A stretch of 64,000 nt of DNA from positions 558,001 to 622,000 of the forward strand of contig NZ_JAAVVB010000002.1 of assembly GCF_018449775.1 (NCBI RefSeq). The letters run 5' to 3'. Below the pieces are notes generated by a model, which ran no database searches, was not told where the DNA came from, and worked only from the letters and a program-made list of their open reading frames with translations. Source of the DNA: Mucilaginibacter sp. dw_454. GTDB taxonomy: Bacteria > Bacteroidota > Bacteroidia > Sphingobacteriales > Sphingobacteriaceae. This document shows, piece after piece, positions 54,020 to 62,591 of the stretch. The position numbers and the translations under genes are program-made. Every line of letters starts with the position of its first letter. Within the stretch, counting starts at the first letter, position 1.

Positions 54020-54174
54020 AAAATAGGTTGCGAGCGGATGTCTGTGAAATGTAAATGTGTTCGTTTACAGGATGTTTTTAAGTTCAATTCCATATTAAAT
54101 ATGGCTAATTATAGCCATATGCGGAATTATATTTACGTAATGTTAACTTTTTTTTAAAATAAATTTGCATTTGT

Positions 54175-54186
54175 GTGTGCGAACAC
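54175..54186. promoter_or_regulatory. Operator copy D, GTGT-G-CG-A-ACAC
   Basis: The core extends by two more paired bases each side. A TTTG (54164-54167) lies before it and TATATTTA (54189-54196, one mismatch to TAnnTTTG) begins 2 nt after it, with 21 bp between the two, so the operator occupies the -33/-7 spacer of a likely promoter. Confidence 0.7.
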
Positions 54187-54230
54187 ACTATATTTAAGAA
54201 ATATATAACAAACTGGTATATAGTATTTAA

Positions 54231-54242
54231 GTGTACGAACAC
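54231..54242. promoter_or_regulatory. Operator copy E, GTGT-A-CG-A-ACAC
   Basis: The second palindrome in this promoter region, 45 bp downstream of copy D and 41 bp before the kinase start. It would lie in the early transcribed part, allowing a two-site repression arrangement. Confidence 0.7.
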
Positions 54243-54282
54243 ATAAAAGTATTTTATCAGTAAAAACAACCAAATAGTATTA

Positions 54283-55425
54283 ATGAACACACATGACTTT
54301 GATATAGCCGCTATTGCGCTTAAATTCCAAATAACGGGAGAGGTTTCTGAAGTGCGGAATTACGGTAACGGGCATATAAATGATACTTTCTTATTAAAAA
54401 ACAGTAACCCTGCCGGTCCGGATTATTTATTGCAACGGATCAATCATCATGTGTTTAAAGATGTGTTGGGTTTGATGGAGAATATAGCCAGGGTAACCGC
54501 ACATCTTCAAAGTAAACTCGGCGCTGACAATAATCAGAAATTATTACAGCTTATTGATACCAAAGACGGCAATACCTTTTACCGGGACGAAGGCGATAAT
54601 TATTGGAGGCTTTATTTTTTTATCCCCGGATCCAAAAGTTATGATATAGCAGAAACAGCGCGGCAAGCTTATGAGGCAGGTACTGCCTTCGGTCGCTTTC
54701 AATCCATGCTATCAGATATGGACCCGACGCTGCTGTCAGAAACCATTGTTGACTTTCATAATATTGAGAAAAGGCTTAAAGATTTTCATGAAGCGGTAAA
54801 AGCTGATAAAGCTGGCCGGGTTGAAACGGTAGGCGCAGAGATAGCTACCATCAGCCACCATGAGCAGGCTATGAGTACAATTAATCAATGGGGCCGCGCC
54901 GGATTGTTACCTAAACGGATTACCCATAACGACACCAAATTAAACAACGTTTTGCTTGACGCGGATGACAACGCTATCTGTGTAATAGACCTGGATACAG
55001 TTATGACAGGTTATGTAGCATCTGATTTTGGCGACGCGATCAGAACTATAACCAATACCGCTGCCGAAGACGAGCCTGATCTGGAAAAGATCCAGGTAAA
55101 CGTAGACTTATTTAGGGCCTACACCGAGGGGTATATCAAAACAGCCATAGGTTTTTTAACCGAAAAGGAAATAGAGTCGCTTTCATTGGGGATGTTGCTT
55201 TTGCCTTATATGCAGGGCGTGCGGTTTTTAACCGATTATTTACAGGGCGATACTTATTATAAAATAGCTTATCCGGAGCATAACCTAACACGCACTAAAG
55301 CCCAGTTGTGCCTATTTGAAAAGTTGCACGAAAAAAGTCCGGAGCTAAGACAGATCATTGCCGATACGGTAGCTGCCAATAAAGAAATTTTAACAGGAAT
55401 CAATACACAATTATCACACAATTAA
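54283..55425 (+). CDS. N-acetylhexosamine 1-kinase (NahK-like), second copy
   Basis: 380 residues, clearly a paralogue of the kinase at 49445: NYGNGHINDTFLL, LLQRINHHVFKDVLGLMENI, AFGRFQSML, the catalytic loop RITHNDTKLNNVLLD, VIDLDTVMTG and FLTDYLQGDTYY. It is the first gene of the SusC/SusD-containing unit behind operators D and E. Two copies under different promoters of one regulon suggest different sugars (for example GlcNAc and GalNAc) or dosage; this cannot be decided from sequence. Cytosolic, no signal peptide. Confidence 0.85.
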   Translation: MNTHDFDIAAIALKFQITGEVSEVRNYGNGHINDTFLLKNSNPAGPDYLLQRINHHVFKDVLGLMENIARVTAHLQSKLGADNNQKLLQLIDTKDGNTFYRDEGDNYWRLYFFIPGSKSYDIAETARQAYEAGTAFGRFQSMLSDMDPTLLSETIVDFHNIEKRLKDFHEAVKADKAGRVETVGAEIATISHHEQAMSTINQWGRAGLLPKRITHNDTKLNNVLLDADDNAICVIDLDTVMTGYVASDFGDAIRTITNTAAEDEPDLEKIQVNVDLFRAYTEGYIKTAIGFLTEKEIESLSLGMLLLPYMQGVRFLTDYLQGDTYYKIAYPEHNLTRTKAQLCLFEKLHEKSPELRQIIADTVAANKEILTGINTQLSHN

Positions 55426-55465
55426 TGAATTAATTTTTACTAACGTACCACCTAAAAAACCAAGT

Positions 55466-58400
55466 ATGTATAACAATTATTTACACAAAATGAAGCCCTT
55501 TATTGCGGTACTGCTGCTTTTAAACTTGCAGTATTTACCGGCAATGGCTAAAACCAGAGCCAGGGCTGTAGCTGATGAACGCCGGCAGGGCCCCATCAGC
55601 GGCACGGTAACCGACGCAAAAGGGCAGCCACTTCCCGGCACGGTTGTTTCTGTTAAGGGTACCCAAACGGCTACCACTACAGATGTAAAAGGTAATTTTA
55701 CCATCGAGGCGAGTGCAGGCGATATTTTAGTGGTTAAGCTTATTGGCTTTACTACTAAGGAAATTGCGGTTAGCGGTAGCGCTGCCTTAAACATTGCGCT
55801 TGAAGAATCAAATACCGGCCTTAATGAGGTGGTGGTAATTGGTTACGGTACAACAACTAAAAAGGACCTTACCGGTGCAGTTTCGTCTGTAAAAACCAGC
55901 GATTTGGTGCTTGAACAAGGCCCGGAGATTGGTAACATGCTGAAAGGTAAGGTTGCGGGTGTAACTATAGTACAAAACAGTGCACAGCCGGGCGGTGGTT
56001 TGGATATATTGGTGCGCGGTAATGGTAATGGTAACAATGACGTGCACGGCAGTTCAGAGCCATTATATATTGTCGATGGTTTCCCTATCTCAGATTTAAC
56101 ACAACCAGGAACCAACAATAGATACGATGGCGGTACCCAAAGCGTGTTAACCTCTTTTAATCCGAATGATATAGAATCTATTGAGGTATTAAAAGATGCG
56201 AGTGCTACTGCTATATATGGTTCGCGTGCTGCCAGCGGGGTTATTTTGATAACTACTAAGCACGGAAAAAATGGCCAGGCTAAAGTTGATTATAGCGCAA
56301 ACTTTACTTATCAGAAATTTAAAAATCCGTTTGATGTACTGCCGCTTAATGAGTGGATGCAGGTGCGGAATGATCAGGGGCAGGAGCAATGGAATTTTGA
56401 TAACCACATTGCGCCTTACGGAACAAATACTGCCGCAGATGCTATCGCATCTGGAGTTACGCCTTATCGTAAGCTTTATACCCAAAATGCAATTAATAAC
56501 GTGGGCCGCGGTACAGACTGGATAAAACTAGTTACCCGTGACGGTAAAACGTTGCAGCAGAATGTTTCTATTTCGGGCGGTTCGCAAGCAACTAAATATT
56601 TTGTATCAGCTAATTATTATGACCAAGATGGTGTTATTAAAAACTCTGGTTTAAAACGCTACTCTTTACGTACCAACATAGACCAGGAATTAAGCAAGTA
56701 TGTAAAGCTGAGCGTTAATTTAACGGCCAGCCGAATTGATAATTTAAATAGTCAGCTAGGCGGACAGCAATATGAAAACTCTGGGATTTTAAGAGCTGCT
56801 ATTCAGCAGGGGCCGCATATTCAGGCTATAGACGAAGACGGCAATTATCCAATTAACCCGCAATTAGCCTTACAGCCTAACCCATACTCTTTACTTACTA
56901 TTACAGACCAGGGTAGGGTTGAGCGTATGTTGTTAAATACATTTTTGGATATTACACCAATAAAAGACCTGGTTATCCGCCTGAAAGCTGGTGTAGACAG
57001 AGGCTCTACGCTGCGCGAAACCTATATACCAACCTCCACACTGGCGGGTGCCGAAGTGGACGGCTCGGCATTTATTGGCAATACCAGTAACGATAATTAT
57101 CTGTTAGAGGCTACAGTAAATTACAAAAAGACAATTGCTTACCACAATAATTTTGAAGTGTTAGGTGGTGTATCTAAGCAAAAATTTATTGATCAAAGCT
57201 CTACTGCAGGTGCTAACGGCTTTATTACGGATGCTTTTCTGTGGAACAATCTTGGTGCAGGTGTTAATCAACAAACGCCAACATCATTTGGCGATAACAA
57301 CGAGATAGCTTCTTATTTTGGTCGTTTTAACTACAATTACGATAGCCGGTATTTATTTACCGCCACTGTACGTACAGACGGTTCCAGCGTCTTTGCCAAA
57401 AATAATAAATGGGGTACGTTCCCTTCGGCAGCCGTTGCCTGGAATATAGCCGAAGAATCATTCTTCGCTAAAATGAAGAATACAGTATCGCAATTAAAGC
57501 TTAGATTCAGCTACGGTCAAACAGGTAATGCATCTATTGTAAGCAACAATATTCAATATGCTAACTCATTCGCTGCTTATACCGCTTATAACGCTTATTT
57601 GTCTGGTTCAGACGCCAAGCTTACCGGCGTTTCGCTGTCAAGACTTGAAAACCCTGATTTGAAATGGCAAACTACCACCGCTGCCAACTTAGGTTTAGAT
57701 TTCTCGCTTTTTAACGGCAGAGTTGATGGATCGGTCGAAGTATTTCGTAGTATAGTATCTGGCTTGCTGGATGTTAAGCCATTGAACTCATATCAGCCAA
57801 TCAATACCGTTCTATACAACGTAGGCTCGACATTGAACAAGGGTATTGAGGTGAGCTTGAACGTTCGTAATATTAAAACACAAGATTTCCAATGGAGAAC
57901 TTTATATACTTTTTCGAAATATAAAAATAATTATAGAACGCGTTCGCCGGATTGGAAACCTAATGTTTATGAAAGTGCTACTGATCCTATCAGAGCTAAC
58001 TTTAATTACGTTTCTGATGGTATTTTACAGATCGGCGAAACACCGCCGGTTTCGCAACCAGCCCTATTACCAGGCATGATCAAAGTCAAAGATATCAATG
58101 GCTATGTCCGCGATGCTAACGGCAACCCGGTGGTTGATGCCAATGGCCGATTCTTGCTAACAGGCAAACCTGACGGTATTATTGATAACGCCGATGAAAA
58201 ATTATTCGGTACCACAGACCCAAGCGCAATGATAGGTGTTACCAATATTTTCACTTATAAAAGGTTCTCGCTTAATTTTGATTTTAACGGATTGTTAGGC
58301 AGGTCAATGGAAGACCCTAATTACGTAAATTACGGCGTGAGCGCTTACGGTATATATTCACAAGGGTATAATGCTTTGCAAACGGTTAAAAACAGATGGA

Positions 58401-58696
58401 CACCAACCAATCCAACTAATTCGCAGCCTAGTTCTTTCTACGGATTTTCGCCATACCCGGTGGGTAACTTCTTTATGGAGAACGCCTGGTTCATCAGGTT
58501 GCAAAACGTTTCAATAGGTTATGATATCCCGGTTAAATGGGCAAAAGGATCGATTTCGTCTATCCGCTTCCATTTAGATGGTCAAAACGTGTTTGTGATA
58601 ACACCATATAAAGGTGTCGATCCGGAAACAGACTCATATACAGCTGCTTACCCTAATATCAGGTCGTTCTTAGCTGGTATAAACGTTACATTTTAA
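55466..58696 (+). CDS. SusC/RagA-family TonB-dependent receptor (no STN domain)
   Basis: 1076 residues; ATG 55490 (MKPFIAVLLLLN) is an alternative start. After the signal peptide come the carboxypeptidase-like domain (ISGTVTDAKGQPLPGTVVSV), a TonB-box-like NEVVVIGYGTTTKKDLTGAV, and the SusC signature IESIEVLKDASATAIYGSRA, then the barrel ending LAGINVTF. It lacks the STN domain present in the region B receptor, so it does not use a sigma/FecR relay; control by the LacI-type operators upstream of the kinase fits. It imports the oligosaccharide substrate with the SusD protein that follows after 21 bp. Confidence 0.92.
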   Translation: MYNNYLHKMKPFIAVLLLLNLQYLPAMAKTRARAVADERRQGPISGTVTDAKGQPLPGTVVSVKGTQTATTTDVKGNFTIEASAGDILVVKLIGFTTKEIAVSGSAALNIALEESNTGLNEVVVIGYGTTTKKDLTGAVSSVKTSDLVLEQGPEIGNMLKGKVAGVTIVQNSAQPGGGLDILVRGNGNGNNDVHGSSEPLYIVDGFPISDLTQPGTNNRYDGGTQSVLTSFNPNDIESIEVLKDASATAIYGSRAASGVILITTKHGKNGQAKVDYSANFTYQKFKNPFDVLPLNEWMQVRNDQGQEQWNFDNHIAPYGTNTAADAIASGVTPYRKLYTQNAINNVGRGTDWIKLVTRDGKTLQQNVSISGGSQATKYFVSANYYDQDGVIKNSGLKRYSLRTNIDQELSKYVKLSVNLTASRIDNLNSQLGGQQYENSGILRAAIQQGPHIQAIDEDGNYPINPQLALQPNPYSLLTITDQGRVERMLLNTFLDITPIKDLVIRLKAGVDRGSTLRETYIPTSTLAGAEVDGSAFIGNTSNDNYLLEATVNYKKTIAYHNNFEVLGGVSKQKFIDQSSTAGANGFITDAFLWNNLGAGVNQQTPTSFGDNNEIASYFGRFNYNYDSRYLFTATVRTDGSSVFAKNNKWGTFPSAAVAWNIAEESFFAKMKNTVSQLKLRFSYGQTGNASIVSNNIQYANSFAAYTAYNAYLSGSDAKLTGVSLSRLENPDLKWQTTTAANLGLDFSLFNGRVDGSVEVFRSIVSGLLDVKPLNSYQPINTVLYNVGSTLNKGIEVSLNVRNIKTQDFQWRTLYTFSKYKNNYRTRSPDWKPNVYESATDPIRANFNYVSDGILQIGETPPVSQPALLPGMIKVKDINGYVRDANGNPVVDANGRFLLTGKPDGIIDNADEKLFGTTDPSAMIGVTNIFTYKRFSLNFDFNGLLGRSMEDPNYVNYGVSAYGIYSQGYNALQTVKNRWTPTNPTNSQPSSFYGFSPYPVGNFFMENAWFIRLQNVSIGYDIPVKWAKGSISSIRFHLDGQNVFVITPYKGVDPETDSYTAAYPNIRSFLAGINVTF

Positions 58697-58717
58697 TTAA
58701 TATTAAAATTTATAAAG

Positions 58718-60184
58718 ATGAAAAGATATAAATTTATAATTGCGTCGATAGTCATACTGCTAAGCAGTTGTACGAAGGATCTTGTATCTGTCGACTATTC
58801 GGAGATAAACCCTGCTATTTTCCCTAAAACAGAGGCCGATATTGAAGCTATGGTTATCGCCGCATATCATCCTTTAAGAGGTGGCTACGCTGATGGCATT
58901 TTCAACACTGCAGAAACAGGGGTGATGTATATATCAGATGCTACCACAGAAATTTTGTATGGACCTTACGGTGATCAAAACAAGGCAACGCTGCAAAGCT
59001 ATTTGCCGGCTGATAATGCATTCACCCATTATTATGATGATTATTATAATAAGATAAGTATGATGACCAACACCATTGATCTGATCCAAAGATCAACAGT
59101 GAGTGATGCCATTAAAACAAAAGCAATTGCCGAAGTGCGTTGCGCACGCGGCCTCTTAGCTTATACTTTGTATGATTTGTACGGTCCGCTTGTAATAGCA
59201 CCGCTTAGCGCTTTGCAAAACCCTTTAAAAGAGACCATACTTCCACGTTTATCAAACGCTGATATGGTAGCTTATATTAAAGCCGATTTGGTTGCAGCTG
59301 CAGCCGATTTGCCTGCACCTGCTGATGCCGAATACGGCCGTTTCAGTAAAGGGCTGGCAAAAATGATCCAGATAAGATTAGATCTGCACGAAAAAAACTA
59401 CGCCGAGGTTGCAACTTTATGTAATGACATTATTGCTTACAACTACTACACCATTGATCCTAATTATGTAGGTATGTGGGATCTGGAAGGCGCTAAAAAC
59501 AGTAAAGAAGTTATCTGGGCCATACCGTGCGATTATGCAGGTACCAGCGAAAACCAATGGCAGTTAATGGTATTGCCTGCAGTGTTTGCTCCAAAAGGCG
59601 GCTTCGGTACCATACAAAGCACCTGGTATTTTTATGACAGCTTTGAAGATGCCGATATCCGCAAAACAATGATGATAACGCAATTTACCGGCACAGATGG
59701 TATTACTTACAGCAGGGCTAACCCGGGTACGCTGATCAATTACGGGCCTATCCCGCTAAAAATAAACCAGGATGCTGATCGTACCACCGGTTTAACTACG
59801 GTTGATATTATTATGTACCGTTATGCCGATGTATTGTTGTCAAAAGCAGAAGCACTGGCCAATGTCGCCGGCGCGCCAACTCAGGAAGCTATGGATTTGG
59901 TGAACGTTATTCGCAAAAGAGCCGGGCTGGCGCCGAAAGCGCTGGGAGATTACGCCTCACTATCTCAATTTAACGATTTGATTTTATTAGAGAGAAGCCA
60001 TGAGTTTTGGTGCGAGAATGGCCAATACCGGGCAGACGAAATCCGGATGGGTAAGTTTATATCACGCTGCCAGGAAGTTAAACACTCAACACTTACTGCC
60101 CCTTATAAAGTGCTATATCCTTTCTCGCCGAATCGCGTTGCCGAAGGCAAGGGTAAGTTTATTCAAAACCCGGGATATAACTAG
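58718..60184 (+). CDS. SusD/RagB-family outer membrane lipoprotein
   Basis: 488 residues. A lipoprotein signal has lipobox LSSC (Cys18). Family traits include AEVRCARGLLAYTLYDLYGP (helix with the conserved aromatic start of SusD TPR), MYRYADVLLSKAEALANVAG and LILLERSHEFWCENGQYRAD. It binds the glycan at the cell surface and caps the SusC barrel. It is followed by two lipoprotein genes with likely surface roles. Confidence 0.92.
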   Translation: MKRYKFIIASIVILLSSCTKDLVSVDYSEINPAIFPKTEADIEAMVIAAYHPLRGGYADGIFNTAETGVMYISDATTEILYGPYGDQNKATLQSYLPADNAFTHYYDDYYNKISMMTNTIDLIQRSTVSDAIKTKAIAEVRCARGLLAYTLYDLYGPLVIAPLSALQNPLKETILPRLSNADMVAYIKADLVAAAADLPAPADAEYGRFSKGLAKMIQIRLDLHEKNYAEVATLCNDIIAYNYYTIDPNYVGMWDLEGAKNSKEVIWAIPCDYAGTSENQWQLMVLPAVFAPKGGFGTIQSTWYFYDSFEDADIRKTMMITQFTGTDGITYSRANPGTLINYGPIPLKINQDADRTTGLTTVDIIMYRYADVLLSKAEALANVAGAPTQEAMDLVNVIRKRAGLAPKALGDYASLSQFNDLILLERSHEFWCENGQYRADEIRMGKFISRCQEVKHSTLTAPYKVLYPFSPNRVAEGKGKFIQNPGYN

Positions 60185-60226
60185 GATTGCTTTAAGTGAT
60201 TGTGATTAGAAGACTAAAACTATAAG

Positions 60227-61618
60227 ATGATGAAGATGAAGAATTTTAATAAACTAATTGGCGCGGGCGCTATAGTTGCTTTACTGAGCTGCGGCATATT
60301 TGTAGCCTGTAAAAAGAGCGCCGCCGGTGGCGGAAGTAATCCTCCTGTTGTTACAACAGACGAAGGCGTTAAATTTGACCTTTCGACAGATATATTCCCA
60401 AACCCTGAACGGGGATTTACAAAAACATATACCACAAATACCCCTCTCGATCCGGTATCATTAAATACTTTTCGTGTAAATCAAAATACAACGCTTGTAG
60501 TCAGAGATTTCTATTTGTCAGATTATAAAAACAAGGCAATTGATCAAACCTACCTCGATTTTATCCAGACAGACCTAAACACAATTCGCAATGCAGGCCT
60601 TAAAGGCGTTGTACGCTTTGCCTATACTGAAACTGATACCGATGCCCCACTTGCTATAGTTGAGCAGCACATGGATCAGCTAAAGCCTATTTTAGAAGCA
60701 AACAAAGATGTGATAGCATTTGTGCAGGCAGGTTTTATTGGCGATTATGGCGAATGGCATGACTCGACCAACGGTTTAGCTACCCCAGATAACGAAAAGA
60801 CCATACTTACTAAGTTACTGAGTGTGGTACCAACTGATATAATGGTACAGGTACGTACCCCGACACAAAAACAACAGGTTTTTGGTACCGCGGTGGCTAT
60901 TACTGCAGCTCAGGGTTATTCAGGAACGGATATAGCGAGGGTAGGACAGCATAACGATTGTTTCTTATCAAGCGCCGACGATTACGGCACTTATGTAAAC
61001 GCCACTTTAGAGAAGCAATATATTAACAACGAGGGTTTATATGTACCGGTAGGCGGCGAAACCTGCCCGCCGATTGGTGACTACGCAAACGGATGTGACC
61101 AGGCCAGAACTCAGATGCAACTTTTACGTTGGACCTACCTGAACATGGATTACTACCAGCCAACACTTAGCGCATGGAAAACATCAGGATGTTTTAACGA
61201 GTTTCTGAGAAACCTGGGGTACCGACTGGCATTAGTTAACGCGGTATTGCCGGCCCAGGCCACTGTAAACGGAAGTTTAAAATTGGGCATAAACATCACC
61301 AATGTAGGTTATGCGCCCCTTTACAACAAAAAGAACACCAGTATCATCTTAAAAAACACCACAACAGGTACTTACTATGAAGCGCCGCTTACTTATGATA
61401 TCCGCGGTATAAAGCCGGCTGCTACGGTTAAGTTGGATGAGTCTGTAAGCCTGAGCGGTATACCTGCAGGTACTTACTCACTATATCTGCGTATTGCAGA
61501 TCAGGCTCCAAACTTAAAAAGCAGGATAGAATATGCTGTAAGGTTGGGCAATGTGGGTACCTGGGTTGAAGATAATGGCGGGATGAATGATTTGAAATCG
61601 ACTTTAAAAATTATGTAA
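60227..61618 (+). CDS. DUF4874/DUF4832 lipoprotein (candidate surface glycosidase)
   Basis: 463 residues. A lipoprotein signal with Cys28 (FVAC) is followed by a Gly/Ser linker, then the DUF4874 start FPNPERGFTKTY. It shares with the paralogue at 44755 the blocks AGFIGDYGEWH (Glu176), MVQVRTPTQKQ, GQHNDCFLSS (Asp244), DDYGTY and VGGETC (Glu278), followed by a beta-sandwich. As a lipoprotein encoded directly after SusD it would sit on the outer membrane, the usual place of an endo-acting enzyme that cuts polymer before import. Catalysis is inferred from the conserved acidic pair; a pure binding role is possible. Confidence 0.8.
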   Translation: MMKMKNFNKLIGAGAIVALLSCGIFVACKKSAAGGGSNPPVVTTDEGVKFDLSTDIFPNPERGFTKTYTTNTPLDPVSLNTFRVNQNTTLVVRDFYLSDYKNKAIDQTYLDFIQTDLNTIRNAGLKGVVRFAYTETDTDAPLAIVEQHMDQLKPILEANKDVIAFVQAGFIGDYGEWHDSTNGLATPDNEKTILTKLLSVVPTDIMVQVRTPTQKQQVFGTAVAITAAQGYSGTDIARVGQHNDCFLSSADDYGTYVNATLEKQYINNEGLYVPVGGETCPPIGDYANGCDQARTQMQLLRWTYLNMDYYQPTLSAWKTSGCFNEFLRNLGYRLALVNAVLPAQATVNGSLKLGINITNVGYAPLYNKKNTSIILKNTTTGTYYEAPLTYDIRGIKPAATVKLDESVSLSGIPAGTYSLYLRIADQAPNLKSRIEYAVRLGNVGTWVEDNGGMNDLKSTLKIM

Positions 61619-61637
61619 TCTTTAAAATATTAAAACA

Positions 61638-62498
61638 ATGAAAAAGACTTTTATATACCTATGCTGTATAGCGTTAATTACGCTGGGCATAAACGCCTGT
61701 AAAAAGACGGACGGGGGCAGCGGCACCAAGGCCGTGTTTAGTTACGTTGCCGATGGTTTTAACGTTAATTTTACCAATTTCTCGCAAAATGCATCGACAT
61801 ACAGTTGGGATTTTGGTGATCAAAGTGGCGAAACATCAACCAAAAGATCTCCGCAACACATCTTTAAAAGCAAGGGCGATTTCCTGGTTACTTTAACCGC
61901 AACGCAAGGCTCTAGCGTGAGTAAATTTACAGATACGGTTAGCATCATTGGCCCAAACATCAAGATAGATGGCGATTTCTCAGATTGGCAATATGTTGAT
62001 TATGCATATACCAATACTGACGTGGTGAACGGCGGTACTTTATTAGCTATTAAAACTTTTGCTTCGCCAACAGATATTAATGTTTACCTGGAAGGCACCC
62101 CGGCTATGCAGTTTGCTATTATGGATATGTATATAGATGCCGACAATAACGCTAAAACAGGTTTTGTAACCGCACAATACCCTGCAGGTGCAGGTGCCGA
62201 GTTTTTGTTTGAAGGCAGCTTGGTTGGCGGCTGGGGCAGTTTATATGTACATAGCGGCGACCCTGCCAGTTTCTCATTCTCGCCGATATTTGACATTGCC
62301 GATGTATTGCATTATTCTGCCATAAAATCTGTAAGTGGTAAAAATGTTATAGAGTTTTCTATACCCAAAGCAAAACTTGGTACTTTAAAAACAGCAATCA
62401 ATTTGTGCATTGTTGAAAGTACATCGGGCTATGCGCAATTAGGAGCTATCCCTTCTAATAATTCGGCTACGTCTGCATTTTTACAAATAAAATTATAA
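61638..62498 (+). CDS. PKD-domain lipoprotein with CBM9-like C-terminal domain
   Basis: 286 residues. Lipoprotein signal with Cys at about 21 (GINAC). The PKD domain (about 32-110) has STYSWDFGDQSGETSTKRSP. The C-terminal domain (about 112-286) begins IKIDGDFSDWQYVDYAYT, a CBM9/DOMON-like opening, and ends in beta-strands. The position after SusD matches surface glycan-binding proteins (SusE/F type), which hold polymer at the surface. No catalytic motif. A terminator follows. Confidence 0.82.
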   Translation: MKKTFIYLCCIALITLGINACKKTDGGSGTKAVFSYVADGFNVNFTNFSQNASTYSWDFGDQSGETSTKRSPQHIFKSKGDFLVTLTATQGSSVSKFTDTVSIIGPNIKIDGDFSDWQYVDYAYTNTDVVNGGTLLAIKTFASPTDINVYLEGTPAMQFAIMDMYIDADNNAKTGFVTAQYPAGAGAEFLFEGSLVGGWGSLYVHSGDPASFSFSPIFDIADVLHYSAIKSVSGKNVIEFSIPKAKLGTLKTAINLCIVESTSGYAQLGAIPSNNSATSAFLQIKL

Positions 62499-62512
62499 GA
62501 TATAACAACCCC

Positions 62513-62560
62513 AAACCCACACCGGACTCTGTATTGCAGGGTTGGTGTGGGTTTATTTTA
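62513..62560 (+). terminator. Intrinsic terminator between the PKD lipoprotein and the symporter
   Basis: AAACCCACACC (62513-62523) pairs with GGTGTGGGTTT (62544-62554) around a 20-nt loop, followed by ATTTTA. The T-run is short, so partial read-through into the symporter gene is likely. Confidence 0.7.
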
Positions 62561-62591
62561 CCCGATAAATTAAATCGCTTAATATTTTTCG

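Noticed and set aside
54052..54069. TGTAAA...TTTACA inverted pair upstream of operator D, containing GTGTTCG
   Set aside because: Only the left half matches the operator (GTGT-T-CG then TTTAC); too weak to count as a sixth copy.
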